From Malaya genurostris (taxonomy: Eukaryota; Arthropoda; Insecta; Diptera; Culicidae), in NCBI RefSeq assembly GCF_030247185.1, contig NC_080572.1:86626435-86690434 (forward strand): 64,000 bases of DNA, given 5' to 3'. Under the pieces are notes generated by a model. That model was not told where the DNA came from. It did not search any database and worked only from the letters and a program-made list of their open reading frames with translations. Position numbers and translations under genes: made by a program. This document shows positions 1 to 10,980 of this stretch, in pieces. Position 1 is the first letter of the stretch. Each line of letters starts with the position of its first letter.

Positions 1-1
1 A

Positions 2-295
2 CACGAGCATAGTCATGGGGAACTTCTAGAGAAAACGGGAGAGGTTTTTACCCCACTGGAAGCACTACCGGTAATATTTGAAATTGCCAAGAAAATAATA
101 GAACGGGTGAGTGACAAATTGATCCGGATGATTTTAGTATTCGTAACAATGATCGATATCGATTATTTTTAGAAACGGTTAAAGGCAATTCAACGTAACA
201 AGGGAGATAATGAAGACAACCCAGACACCCAGAGTGAAACTGAGCAAGAAATAGTTATGTCAGATGAAGATAAACCTTTAGATACTACCGATTAG
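2..295 (+). CDS. ZAD/FLYWCH-like protein, 3' end only (cut by window edge)
   Basis: Two exons are visible, 2-106 and 173-295, joined by a 66-bp intron with GTGAGT donor and TTTTTAG acceptor; the phase is 0 and the stop is TAG at 293-295. The encoded tail starts with an H-E-H-S-H motif, then GELLEKTG and a TPLEALP segment. It matches, residue by residue, the end of the FLYWCH-like region and the TPLQALP segment of the gene at 13411-14596; the intron sits at the same codon (after an Arg) and the next exon starts with a similar K-R-L-K/Q run. The C-terminus is acidic in both. I infer a paralogue from local duplication. The N-terminal half, with the presumed ZAD domain, lies left of the window. 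Probable nuclear DNA-binding or chromatin protein by analogy; function unknown. Confidence 0.75.
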
Positions 296-947
296 TATTC
301 CCATTCCATTAGGTTTACGCATGAATAAATGGGTGCGTAAATACTTCTAAAATGTATGCATAAAGTTGCCTGTGTATTGTAGATAATGAAAAAAAGTACA
401 CCCTTTTATCACTAGATGCGCTGTCAGTATCTCCGTACAGTGGGAAATCTTGATTCACTTGATTTATGGTTTAAGTAAGGTGAAATAAAAGCTCTTTAAC
501 TGTTACCAATCGCGTCACATTTTATGTACACATGTCACATGTCCTTCTTTGTCTGGTCCGCCCGCATGGAGTTTATACTAAAAGTTCAACAGTATGCCGT
601 TATCGACGTTCAACGATCCGGACTCATGTACTGAGTACATCGAGGATTTTTTAAAATAACAATCAATCAGAGAGAAGTAATATCTATCAGGAAGAACCAT
701 CTAAAGGTTGAAATTGAATCAAAACGAAAGCATAATGATGCATCATTACGCTTGTGAGCCAAAAACAATACAGCGTTGTGAAGAATGCAGGACAGTAAAC
801 AATCACCCCAATTTTGAATTTCGATCGAATTGGATTATTTCGAACGAATGTGAAAATTTGCATTCGATTGGAACAATCCGATTCGATCGAAATACAGAAT
901 AGGGGTGAATAAGACGACCTAGAGATGAGCAAACCAAAAGAACGGTA
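296..947. other. 3' flank of the truncated gene; no gene recognised
   Basis: An AATAAA at 484-489 lies about 190 bp after the stop of the upstream gene and is a plausible polyadenylation signal. The rest is AT-rich and holds no convincing open frame. The 5' boundary of the retrotransposon that starts by 948 lies somewhere in this stretch but could not be placed. Confidence 0.4.
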
Positions 948-1143
948 GTGGATTTTCAATTAAGGACAGTTGTTATTGACTTCAGAAAGACCAATATTCG
1001 ACCTTCAGTAAGCGAAATTGTTACCATGAGTGCTGAAGGCAATGCCACTAATATGCGTATGCATAACTTTCCCCCAAGGAACTTAGGAAGAGCGAAGTGT
1101 GAAGGATTTTTTCCCTGGAATACCGAAAGGTATTCATGTATTA

Positions 1144-2437
1144 ACAGTTCGGCTGAAAAGTTCGTATCGTTTAATAGAAACACACATTTTTTTGCCAAAA
1201 TTCGTTTTTATTATTCAACATAATTGCCATCAGAGGCGATACAGCGATTATAGCGATCTTCCAACTTTTCGATACCATTTTTGTAGTACGATTTGTCCTT
1301 TGCCTCAAAATAGGCCTCAATTTCAGCGATTACCTCTTCATTGCCTCTACATTTTTTACCAGCGAGCATTCTCTTGAGATCTGAGAATAGGAAAAAGTCA
1401 CTGGGGGCCAAATCTGGAGAATACGGTGGATGAGGGAGCAATTCGAAGCCCAATTCGTTCAATTTCAGCATGGTTTTCATCGACTTGTGACACGGTGCAT
1501 TGTCTTGATGAAATAAAACTTTTTTCTTCTTCAAATGAGGCCGTTTTTCTTGAAATTTCGTCTTTCAAACGCTCTAATAACGCTATATAATAGTCACTGT
1601 TGATGGTTTTTCCCTTTTCAAGGTAGTCGATGAAAATTATACCATGCGAATCCCAAAACACAGACGCCATAACCTTACCGGCCGATTGTTGAGTCTTTCC
1701 ACGCTTTGGGTTCGGTTCGTCGCGTGCAGTCCACTCAGCTGACTGTCGATTGGACTCCGGAGTGAAGTGATGGAGCCATGTTTCGTCCATTGTTATATAT
1801 CGACGAAAAAATCGGTTTTATTTCGATATAACAGCTCCAAACACTGCTCAGAACCATCAATTCGTTGTTGTTTTTGATCGATTGTGAGCTCACGCGGCAC
1901 CCATTTTGCACAAAGCTTTCTCATATCCAAATATTCATGAATAATATGTCCAACACGTTCCTTTGATATCTTCAGGGTGTCAGCTATCTCGATCAACTTC
2001 ACTTTACGGTCATTGAAAATCATTTTGTGGATTTTTTTTCACGTTTTCATCGGTAACAGCCTCTTTTGGACGTCCACTGCGTTCATCGTCTTCGGTGCTC
2101 ATATGACCAGTACGAAATTTTGCAAATCACTTACGAATTGTTGCTTCGCCCGGTGCAGAGTCTGGATAACACTCATCAAGCCATTTTTTGGTATCGGCGG
2201 CACTTTTTTTCTTAAAAAAGTAGTGTTTCATCAACACACGAAATTCCTTTTTTTCCATTTTTTTCACAATAACAAAAGTAGCTTCACTCAAAATGCAATA
2301 TCTCACAAACTAATAATCAGACAGCTGTCGAATTTATACACGTATCTTTTGAAGGTTGGTACTAACTGAAAATGATATGGATTTAATTCTAGTGGCGCCC
2401 TCTCATAGAAATGATACGAACTTTTCAGCCGATCTGT
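1144..2437 (-). mobile_element. mariner element 1 (DD34D), full length but dead
   Basis: The element is 1294 bp, normal for mariner. TIRs start ACAGTTCGGCTGAAAAG on the left and ACAGATCGGCTGAAAAG on the right, and TA flanks both ends (1142-1143, 2438-2439). It interrupts the ORF1 remnant of the surrounding retrotransposon. Its transposase is on the minus strand. Confidence 0.9.
1211..2258 (-). pseudogene. mariner transposase pseudogene (copy 1)
   Basis: It reads from ATG at 2256-2258 to a stop at 1211. The helix-turn-helix N-terminal region carries an in-frame TGA around 2129. A run of eight A (seven in copy 2), around 2030-2037 on the minus strand, shifts the frame. Catalytic motifs remain: MDETW near 1790, HQDNAPCH near 1510 and PYSPDLAPSDFFLF near 1420, the mariner D,D34D signature. 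Another frameshift lies near 1540. The protein would cut and paste the element at TA sites, but at least three lesions make it inactive. Confidence 0.9.
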
Positions 2438-2505
2438 TATGTATACATTTGGAGAAGTCAATTCCTTTTTACTTAGAAGCTCTGGAACAGTGGACGACTT
2501 CTTAC

Positions 2506-3958
2506 CACAGACTAACAGACAGGACACTCAAATTAGATTCTTCAATCATTTTAACGGTCATTTCGGATATTCCTTTATTTGGGACAGTACTCACATGTGT
2601 CGTGATGTGTTTATTTTTTTCATTTACCAACAGAGTGGCCATTCATACAGAATTACCTGTAATGTATTGATTTGTATACGTCCATGCGAATTTCATGCAG
2701 GATACAGATTTAATACATATTGCCAAAACTATATACATAATTGCGCCTACTTCTCATCCTCCAACGCGATACAAAATCGAACCCGTTTTGTTACAATATT
2801 TACTTGCTTCTGGTCTGCCGCCACTAAATTTCGGGTGAAAACTACCAACACAATAAAAATAGTCTAGATGAACAACGTTGAGTCAAACAAATGGTTACCT
2901 TCCAACATCGCGAAAAAGTTAAATATATTATCAACGTTATCCAATAATTTATTGTGACGATTCATTTTTAAATATTTTGATGAAATCAGCCCAACTAACC
3001 AAAAGTACGGATAAAAGGGACTGATTTGGCTTAAGCAGCTCTCAAAGTTAATCAATAGCCTTCTAAGCAGCCCATTTTTAAAGTAATTATTCACACTTGA
3101 AAGTTCGCGCGACGCAGCGGAACGAACTTCTAAGCTGCTTCTAGAATACATTGTGTAGTATATAAAAGATCCGCGCAAATAAAAAAAAAATAATAATAAT
3201 TGTAATTATTTAAATGAGCGAACATTGACACCCCTATCCTAGAAAACAACGGGTGTGATTGTATAGCGGTACCTGACTTCATTCACAGTATACATTATTG
3301 TATGTGTATGTGAATAACGAGAGTTTGAAATAACATAGAAAGAAGAGAGAAAAAAAAATTGTCTCTCCAAAAAAGAACATTTTCAGTCTTTAGAACAGTT
3401 AGCCAAGGAAAAGGAGTCAGTGATTTGGAAACAGCTGACCAAGCAAGATGTCTCGTTTGATAGAAGAGATGCGTGAAGGATGCGACACATTGTTCAGCTT
3501 CTATGCAGCGAAAAAGTTCACACGGAACTTGTTCTGTACTTTCAAGTTGCTAAAAGTACCACGTGCACTCTTAAGCAGCGAGAAAGTCACGCGGAACTTG
3601 TTCTGTACTTCGAACTGTCAAAAATTGTCACGTGTTTTCTTAAGCAGCTAGAAAGTTCACACGGAACTTGATCTGTACTTTCAAGCTCTCAAAAGTTCCG
3701 CGTGTACTTTTAAGCAGCAAGAAAGTGGACTTTTTAAGTAATTGTGGAACTTCTGGTTGCTTGGGAGGCATCCCTGTAAGCAGCTGATCGGTGTTGACAA
3801 ACGAAGGGAAACCAACTAGTAAAAAAAACTTGTGCATAACACAAGGGGTGTTCAGATAGTAAATAGTTCGCGCAGTACAATATAGGTGGAACTAGTGCAT
3901 CACGAAAAATTATTTTTATAAGAATTTACTCATACTGTCATGTCTTAGTTAGTTTGTG
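2506..3958 (+). mobile_element. CACAGACTAAC-TIR transposon, copy A (long form, 1453 bp)
   Basis: It starts CACAGACTAACAGACAGGAC, ends with a degraded TTAGTTAGTTTGTG, and is flanked by a perfect 7-bp duplication TTCTTAC (2499-2505 and 3959-3965). The outer about 480 bp at the left and about 190 bp at the right match the shorter copies B, C and D. The middle (about 2988-3767) is unique to this copy, so it may be a less-deleted relative or carry an old insertion. No transposase frame was recognised. Confidence 0.85.
3505..3729. repeat. about 70-bp tandem repeat, 3+ units, inside MITE A
   Basis: Units begin with GCAGC at 3505, 3575, 3644 and 3714, so the period is 69-70 bp. Each unit holds an AAAGT(T)CAC-CGGAACTTG stretch and a TGTACTT block. 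The units are clearly related but diverged. They lie in the part of copy A that the short copies lack. Confidence 0.8.
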
Positions 3959-4887
3959 TTCTTACTTCGCAACTCGTGGGATTTAAATGATTAAAACATT
4001 AAAAAAAATCCTTACATGGTTCGCTATAGGCGATTATAAGCCAATATATTTGGTTTCTTCTAGTTGTTGTACGATAAGGGCTGAAGATGGAGTGTTCATT
4101 ACTTCAATTGATAATGGTTAGACTAGCACAAATCAATCTCCAGCATAAACGTACAGCAACTATGAATTTATCCTGACTTCTGCCAGAAGGTAAAGCTTCT
4201 ACAGCTTTGGTTCAAGAACCATATTTCCAAAAGGGAAACTACTACGTTGGAAAGTTGTTAAACCCAGTCTTCGTTACCTTCAACAAGAACGGTATGACTA
4301 ATCCACGTGAAATGCCGCGAGCATGCATACTTAATAGTTCTCTCGATGTTTCTCTCATATCGGAGCTCACAACTCGGGATGTTTGTGCTGTCACAGTTGG
4401 TATGACTATTGATGGCATAGACAATATGGCCCTTATTACCGTTCTCACTTCCACTTTCACATTCACTTCACTTACATGTCACTTCACTTGATTTTTCCTA
4501 TTACCAGTATCACGCATAGTGAAGTGATCTCTGTAGTGGAAAAAAACTCATTTTTTCACAAAATGTTGGTGGCATGATGTTCATAATGACATCAAGTTCA
4601 TCCAAGTAATTACTTTTGTCTCTGAAGCGACTTCCGTAATAATGACCTACATCCACTTCACTTGATTTCCACCAAAGACATCATATTAACAAGATATCCA
4701 GCTCTTACATTTCCCGAACAAATAATTGGCAACATCCTTTTTTGCGTGCATGGTGCCCTCAGGCGAGTCCGCATCGAATCTCATACATAGAAGTAGGGGA
4801 GAGAAATGTCAAATTCGTGCGCGCCAAAACAGCAGCACTGCGCACTCATACAATTGACATGATATGTTGAATGTGATGCCGTACGAT

Positions 4888-5775
4888 CACAGACTAACAG
4901 ACAGGACACTCAAATTAGATTCTTCAATCATTTTAACGGTCATTTCGAATATTCCTTTATTTGGGACAGTACTCACATGTGTCATGATGGCGCCACGTTG
5001 CCCTATCAAAAACATCCTGTCTGTCATCTATACTGTGTTTTTTTTCATTTACCAACAGAGTTGCCATTCATGCAGAATTACCTGTAATGTATTGATTTGT
5101 ATACGTCCATGCGAATTTCATGCAGGATACAAATTTAATATATATTGCCAAAACTATATACAGAATTATGCCTACTTCTCATCCTCCAACGCAATACAAA
5201 ATCGAACCCGTTTTGTTACAATATTTACTTGCTTCTGGTCTGCCGCCACTTAATTTCGGGTGAAAACTACCAACACAATAAAAAATAGTCTAGATGAACA
5301 ACGTTGAGTCAAATAAATGGTTACCTTCCAACATCGCGAAAAAGTTAAATATATTATCAATAGAGTTACTATAATCAGAGTGGCGACAGCTGTTCGTTTG
5401 GAATGACAGCTACCAGTTCCAAACGAGCAAACGGCCTGTCAATTCAATGTAAAGCTAATGGAATGTTTTTAATTGTTGCCAGCATTACGGATGAGATGTC
5501 GTCACTCTGGTTATAGGCACTCTAATTATCAACGTAATCAAAAAATTTATTGTGACGATTCATTTTCAAAAATTTTGATGAAATCAGGCATCCCTGCAAG
5601 CAGCTGATCGGTGTTGACAAACGAGGGGAAACCAACTAGTAAAACAACTTTTACGTAACACAAGGGGTGTACCGATAGTAAATAGTTCGCGCAGTACAAT
5701 ATAGGTGGAACTAGTGCATCACGAAAAATTATTTTTATAAGAATTTACTCATACTGTCATGTCTGTTAGTCTGTG
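4888..5775 (+). mobile_element. CACAGACTAAC-TIR MITE, copy B (888 bp)
   Basis: TIRs CACAGACTAACAGAC / GTCTGTTAGTCTGTG are flanked by a perfect 7-bp duplication GTACGAT (4881-4887, 5776-5782). It is nearly identical to copy D, including the hAT MITE at the same internal position. No coding capacity is seen. Confidence 0.9.
5361..5524. mobile_element. 164-bp hAT-type MITE nested in copy B
   Basis: Ends are TAGAGTTACTATAATCAGAG and TTATAGGCACTCTA; the 8-bp duplication ATTATCAA lies at 5353-5360 and 5525-5532. Copy C, which lacks it, shows the uninterrupted site. Confidence 0.85.
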
Positions 5776-6557
5776 GTACGATGGCGTTTGTGAACTGAAG
5801 ATTGAGATCGCTTCAAGCTGACAGGGTCTGTTTCCACCGTGATGTGACACCCATAATAAGGGTCACAGTCACTTCACTTGGTTTTCACCGTGTAGTGACA
5901 CCGATAATAAGGGCCTATGTCTATTGTTTGGCATATTTGCCGCATAACCTACCTTCGCCAAGCGATGACTTCAAAAAGGTTGTATCTTACTGCTTAAATG
6001 CTCACCATATCATTTGGGGCAGCACAGATATAAATTCGAGAGGCTCTGATTTGATGGAATTTGTGAGCAGTACAAACCTGCACATAGTCAATGCAGGAAA
6101 CCGTCCAACTTTTGCGAGATGTGGAAGAGAGGATGTTTTGGACGTAACTCTCTGCTCTGATAGAATTGCGCATGAGTTGGTGATTTGGCTCGTCTCCGAT
6201 GAGTTCGAACCTTCGTTGTCTGGTCATAAGTACATCTTCTTTGATCATTGAAACGTTAAATTTGATATTATCACATATCGTAATCCCAAATCTACAAACT
6301 GGGACCTCTATGAAGAGGGCTTGTCGACTAGATTTTACAGGTACCAACCAAAAATTGAAACCCCAATTGATTACCACTACATGTGTTCCTAAAACAAGAA
6401 GCATTATCTTGTGCATACCGTCTTAAGGAACAGTAACCCTTTAGATTATGCTACCAGCCACACTCGCTTGTGGTCTCAAATGGTTATGTGAGATGAGTAT
6501 TAACTCGCTCCTAGTGACCTAACTCTCACATGCAGTTTTCCTTTCAAAACATTCAAT

Positions 6558-8110
6558 GTGAACTATCCTCTTCATGAGGAATGGTTGTCTGGTTATTTGG
6601 ATCGACAACTGGATGAATACATAGTTTGTTATACGGACGGTTCTCTGTTGAATGGTCGTGCTGGTGTTGGTGTCAACTGTCGTGAAATGGTGCTAGAACA
6701 GTCTAATTCACTTGGTAGATACTGTACTGTGTTCCAAGCAGAAATCTACGCGATTCTGTGGAGTACAATCGGCACTTCAGCAGAGGATCTGTGGTAAACG
6801 ATTTTATTTTTGTTTCGACAGTCAGGCAGCCTTAAAAGCACTCAGTTCGAATGACTCACGGTCGAATCTAGTGATCGCATGTCGAACTCAAATTGAAGAC
6901 CTCAGCATTTCAAATGCTGTTTACTCCTTATGGGTACCCGGCCATTCTGGTATTACTGGAAATGAATGGGCTGATGAGTTGGCTAGAGCTGGTGCAACGA
7001 ATGATTTCGTTGGTCCTGAACCAGCTTTACCACTTTCAACTAGTTGGATAAAGCACAAGATTCGTTCTTGGGCTGCATCCAAACATGCCAGCTACTGGCG
7101 CAGCTTGCAAAGTTGAGCTTAGACAAAAGCATTTCTACCGGGGCTACCACGTTTGGCATAACGCCGTTTGGCATAATTGTTATTTGGCATAATGATTATT
7201 TGGCATAATGGTCATTTGGCATAATGGCCATTTGGCATAACAGTCATTTGGCATAACAGATGAACATGCTGCTTAATAGAAATTGTTCTAATTTAGTGCA
7301 ATTTTGAAAGGTCTAATGCGGCTACGCCGCATCGTTTTTAATGACCTGGTGTCCGACCTCGCTGCCGCTCGTTCGGACTTAACTGAGAGATTGCTCCTAG
7401 CTTTGGGTAATCCGGGCAAACGCCCGCAACTAGACAGAGGTGATTTCTGCGGGGGCGCTGCCCCCCCGCAGTGGCCGGCGCTTCCGACGGCGGGTCGCCG
7501 GCGCACTCGCGGCCTTCGGCCGTCTCGACCTGAATCATCTATGACGAACAGAATATTGTGCTGGCACTAAGTGAGTTGCTTATGTAAAAAGGTTTCACAT
7601 ATTTCGTTGGAGTTTCCCTTGCACAACATCAATCGATCGAAACACATACGAAAATTTTCATTAGATTAAAATATTGCAAATCCCATTATTATTATGCCAA
7701 ATGGCATTATGCCAAATGACCATTATGCCAAATAACTGTTATGCCAAATAACCATTATGCCAAACAGCGTTATGCCAAATGGTATTATGCCAAATGACCT
7801 TATGCCAAACGGGCCGCCCCCATTTATACCAGATTTAAATCTGAAAATGTCAAAGTGTCTACTGAATTCTTCCAAGCATCATTGCAGTATTCTGGTCAGA
7901 GCTCTGACTGAACATTGCAAACTCAATTACTACTGGCTACTATTCAACGTGCTGAGTATTATTCGTGTGATTTGTGTGAATGCGATTTCGGTGCTTCATA
8001 TCATCTGATATGTAACTGTCCCGCATTGACGCAGACTGTTCGGGACCTCGTAGAGGTTCAGAATTTACTTCTGCTTCCACTAAATGTGATCCCCAGTAGA
8101 TTGTTCAGCA
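6558..8110 (+). pseudogene. retrotransposon RNase H and zinc knuckle, split by a foldback element
   Basis: RNase H motifs are in order: CYTDGS (first Asp), QAEIYAI (Glu), DSQAAL (second Asp) and WVPGHSGITGNEWADELA (His and last Asp). A one-base frameshift near 6770-6800 separates the E and D motifs. The foldback element at 7140-7821 interrupts the region before the knuckle. The C-terminal C-x2-C-x9-H-x4-C-type knuckle (CDLCECDFGASYHLIC) follows. RNase H removes RNA from the element's cDNA hybrid. The same block, also broken, is in copy 2 at 46910-47700. Confidence 0.8.
7140..7821. mobile_element. foldback element with TTTGGCATAA repeats
   Basis: It has long inverted ends made of about eight TTTGGCATAA-containing units each (7150-7262 and 7685-7812), with TIR tips GGGGCTACCACGTTTGGCAT and GGGGGCGGCCCGTTTGGCAT. 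A 9-bp duplication, ATTTCTACC / ATTTATACC (one mismatch), flanks it at 7131-7139 and 7822-7830. Copy 2 of the retrotransposon gives the empty site. A 9-bp duplication fits Foldback or Mutator-like elements. The core (7308-7535) is strikingly GC-rich. Confidence 0.85.
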
Positions 8111-8286
8111 TCCCTTAGGGGTGCAGAATTTACTTCTGCTTTTATGTGTTTTTGTGTCGTCAATTTTTCCCATCCTCCTAGTCCAATCCTTACCTTTTCC
8201 TTTCAATCATTCCCTCTTAACAGTTCGGCTGAAAAGTTCGTATCGTTTGATAGAAACACACATTTTTTTGCCAAAATTCGTTTTTA

Positions 8287-10057
8287 TTATTCAACATAAT
8301 TGCCATCAGAGGCGATACAGCGATTATAGCGATCTTCCAACTTTTCGATACCATTTTTGTAATACGATTTGTCCTTTGCCTCAAAATAGGCCTCAGTTTC
8401 AGCGATTACCTCTTCATTGCTTCTAAATTTTTTACCAGTGAGCATTCTCTTGAGGTCTGAGAACAGGAAAAAGTCACTGGGGGCCAAATCTGGAGAATAC
8501 GGTGGATGAGGGAGCAATTCGAAGCCCAATTCGTTCAATTTCAGCATGGTTCTCATCGACTTGTGACACGGTGCATTGTCTTGATGAAATAAAACTTTTT
8601 TCTTCTTCAAATGAGGCCGTTTTTTTTTAAATTCGTCCTTCAAACGCTCTAATAACGCTATATAATAGTCACTGTTGATGGTTTTTCCCTTTTCAAGGTA
8701 GTCGATGAAAATTATACCATGCGAATCCCAAAATACAGACGCCATAATCTTACCGGCCGATTTTTGAGTCTTTCCACGCTTTGGGCACAGACTAACAGAC
8801 ATGACAGTATGAGTAAATTCTTATAAAAATATTTTTTCGTGATGCACTAGTTCCACCTATATTGTACTGCGCGAACTATTTACTATCGGGGTACACCCGT
8901 TGTGTTATGTAAAAGTTATTTTACTAGTTGGTTCCCCCTCGTGTGTCAACACCGATCAGCTGCTTGCAGGGATGCCTGATTTCATCATAATATTTGGAAA
9001 TGAATCGTCACAGTAAATTATTATATTACGTTGACAATATATTTAACTTTTTAGCGATGTTGGAAGGTAACCATTTATTTTCCTCAACATTGTTCATCTA
9101 GACTATTTTTTATTGTGTTGGTAATTTTCACCCGAAATTAAGTGGCGGCAGACCAGAAGCAAGTAAATATTGTAACTAAACGGGTTCGATTTTGTATTGC
9201 GTTGAAGGATGAGAAGTAGGCACAATTCTGTATATAGTTTTGGAAATATGTATTAAATCTGTATCCTGCATGAAATTCGCATGAACGTATACAAATCAAT
9301 ACATTACAGGTAATTCTGTATGAATGGCAACTCTGTTGGTAAATGAAAAAAATAAACAGTCTAGATGACAGACAGGATGTTTTTGATAGGGTAACGTGGC
9401 GCCATCATGACACATGTGAGTACTGTCCCAAATAAAGGAATATTCGAAATGACCGTTAAAATGATTGAAGAATCTAATTTGAGTGTCCTGTTTGTTAGTC
9501 TGTGCTTTGGGTTTGGTCCATCGCGTGCAGTCCACTCAGCTGACTGTCGATTGGACTCCGGAGTGAAGTGATGGAGCCATGTTTCGTCCATTGTTATATA
9601 TCGACGAAAAAAATCGGTTTTATTTCGATATAACAGCTCCAAACACTGCTCAGAATCATCAATTCGTTGTTGTTTTTGATCGATTGTGAGCTCACGCGCT
9701 CCCATTTTGCACAAAGCTTTCTCATATCCAAATATTCGTGAATAATATGTCCAACACGTTCCTTTGATATCTTTAGGGTGTCAGCTATCTCGATCAACTT
9801 CACTTTACGGTCATTGAAAATCATTTTGTGGATTTTTTTCACGTTTTCATCGGTAACAGCCTCTTTTGGACGTCCACTGCGTTCATCGTCTTCGGTGCTC
9901 ATATGACCAGTACGAAATTTTGCAAACCACTTACGAATTGTTGCTTCGCCCGGTGCAGAGTCTGGATAACACTCATCAAGCCATTTTTTGGTATCGGCGG
10001 CACTTTTTTCATCAAAAAATAGTGTTTCATCAACACACGAAATTCCTTTTTTTCCAT
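8287..10057 (-). pseudogene. mariner transposase pseudogene (copy 2)
   Basis: It reads on the minus strand from ATG at 10055-10057 to a stop at 8287. The C-terminal half (8287-8778) is open and holds HQDNAPCHKS and PYSPDLAPSDFFLF; the MDETWLHHF motif survives near 9590. A frameshift close to the N-terminus, another near 9600-9610 and the 719-bp MITE C insertion destroy the frame. The catalytic residues themselves look unaltered. Confidence 0.9.
8786..9504 (-). mobile_element. CACAGACTAAC-TIR MITE, copy C (719 bp), inside mariner 2
   Basis: It is in the opposite orientation to copies A, B and D, with a perfect 7-bp duplication CTTTGGG (8779-8785, 9505-9511) in mariner sequence; mariner 1 shows the site with a single CTTTGGG. 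It lacks the internal hAT MITE found in B and D. Confidence 0.9.
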
Positions 10058-10980
10058 TTTTTTTTCACAATAACAAAAGTAGCTTCACTCAAAATGCAAT
10101 ATCTCACAAACTAATAATCAGACAGCTGTCAAATTTATACACGCATCTTTTGAAGATTGGTACTAACTGAAAATGGTATGGATTTAATTCTAGTGGCGCC
10201 CTATCATAGAAACGATACGAACTTTTCAGCCGATCTGTTATATATCGGGAAAATGATGCTAAAAACAAATTGATGGCAAGGCACAAATCTCCAAATATCA
10301 AGGGGAACGTGCCATTTGAGGCAATTTGTTCTGATTCCTGATTCCTGAGCTACTAAGCGCCTCTAAGATGGACGGAGGAGCAATACAACCAGATGTTGGA
10401 TGCACTCACCGACACGCTGGTAGGACGTAGGCCAGTAGTCATCGGCAGCGATTTCAACGCCTGGGCCGTTGAGTAGGGCAGCCGGCAAACCAATGCAAGA
10501 GGATATAGCCTACTTGAAGCTCTGGCGAAGCTGGATGTAAAGCTGTGCAATGTAGGAACAGTCAGAACATTCCGCAGAGACGGTCGTGAATCCATCATCG
10601 ACATTACATTCTGAAGTCCATCGTTGATGGAAGACATGGACTGGAAGGTGAGTGAGGAGTACTGCCAGAGCGACCACCAGGCGAACCTCTACAAGATAGG
10701 CCAGAGAGCTCCCTAGTCTATACGGAGAACTAGGACTTTCGAGCGGAGGTGGAAGACGAAGGAATTCGATAAGGAGTTAGCAACGGCTTGTGATACAGCA
10801 ATGCCGAGGAAGAATGAGCCAAGGAACGGTAGACGGCCAGCGTACTGGTGGAATGCGACGCTCAGTACTCTCCGTGCGACTTGCCTCCGAGCTAGGCGGA
10901 AAGGGCATCCTTACAAAAGCGGAGAGGAGATCGCTACTGCGCCGTGGTAACTCCAACTATCTGTATAGGATTCTAAGGAA

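Larger units (their letters stand above)
948..4119 (+). pseudogene. retrotransposon ORF1 remnant, split by mariner 1 and MITE A
   Basis: The reading frame before mariner 1 (ending in I-H-V) continues after it at 2440 (C-I-H-L-E-K-S-I-P) and then across the MITE A site at 3966, if one copy of each target duplication is kept. The segment resembles the ORF1 nucleic-acid-binding protein of mosquito non-LTR elements (H-L-E-K-x-I-P motif). After a stop at about 3984 an open stretch runs to TAG at 4117-4119. The ORF2 ATG at 4113 overlaps that stop region, an arrangement common in non-LTR elements. The usual zinc knuckles were not found, so part of ORF1 is probably lost or scrambled. Confidence 0.5.
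4428..5915. mobile_element. GGCCCTTATTA-TIR element with nested MITE B
   Basis: The left end GGCCCTTATTACC at 4428 mirrors the right end (reverse complement GGCCCTTATTATCGG) ending at 5915; subterminal TTCACTTCACTT-type repeats occur near both ends. It splits the endonuclease reading frame of the surrounding retrotransposon. Without MITE B and its duplicated 7 bp it would be about 590 bp. No clean target-site duplication was found, so the exact ends are tentative. Confidence 0.55.
4113..6395 (+). pseudogene. retrotransposon ORF2: APE-type endonuclease remnant
   Basis: The ORF starts MVRLAQINLQHKRTAT, with the N-Q-H motif of APE endonucleases in the form I-N-L-Q-H, then a stop, then V-Q-E-P (the catalytic QEP motif, seen as ALVQEPYF). 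The second half after the insertions has NAHHIIWGS, G-R-E-D-V-L-D-V-T-L and SDEFEPSLSGHKYI (the terminal S-D-H motif with H retained). It would nick target DNA to prime reverse transcription. The 4428-5915 insertion, internal stops and loss of the RT make it nonfunctional. Confidence 0.75.
8220..10238 (-). mobile_element. mariner element 2, interrupted by MITE C
   Basis: It is the same family as mariner 1, with TIRs ACAGTTCGGCTGAAAAG / ACAGATCGGCTGAAAAG and TA at 8218-8219 and 10239-10240. Its host is the 3' UTR of retrotransposon copy 1; copy 2 preserves the same site without mariner (CTCTTATATATCGGG near 48183-48197). Removing MITE C gives about 1.29 kb. Confidence 0.9.
948..10346 (+). mobile_element. 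RNase H-bearing non-LTR retrotransposon, copy 1 (I/LOA-like group), heavily interrupted
   Basis: Fragments of one element lie in the right order on the plus strand: an ORF1 remnant (948-1143, 2440-2505, 3966-4119), the ORF2 endonuclease (4113-4427 and 5916-6370), RNase H (6558-7139, 7831 on), a CCHC-like knuckle near 7950-8035, and a 3' UTR ending in a short GATTCCT repeat near 10346. The reverse transcriptase is deleted: the endonuclease joins at about 6370 to sequence that matches the region just after the RT in copy 2 (about 46690). Insertions breaking it are mariner 1, MITE A, a GGCCC-ended element with MITE B inside, a foldback element, and mariner 2 with MITE C inside. The clade call rests on the domain order APE endonuclease, RT, RNase H, zinc knuckle, and is tentative. 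Confidence 0.75.

Noticed and set aside
7288..7570. Frames in the GC-rich foldback core
   Set aside because: No domain; open only because of GC-rich composition.
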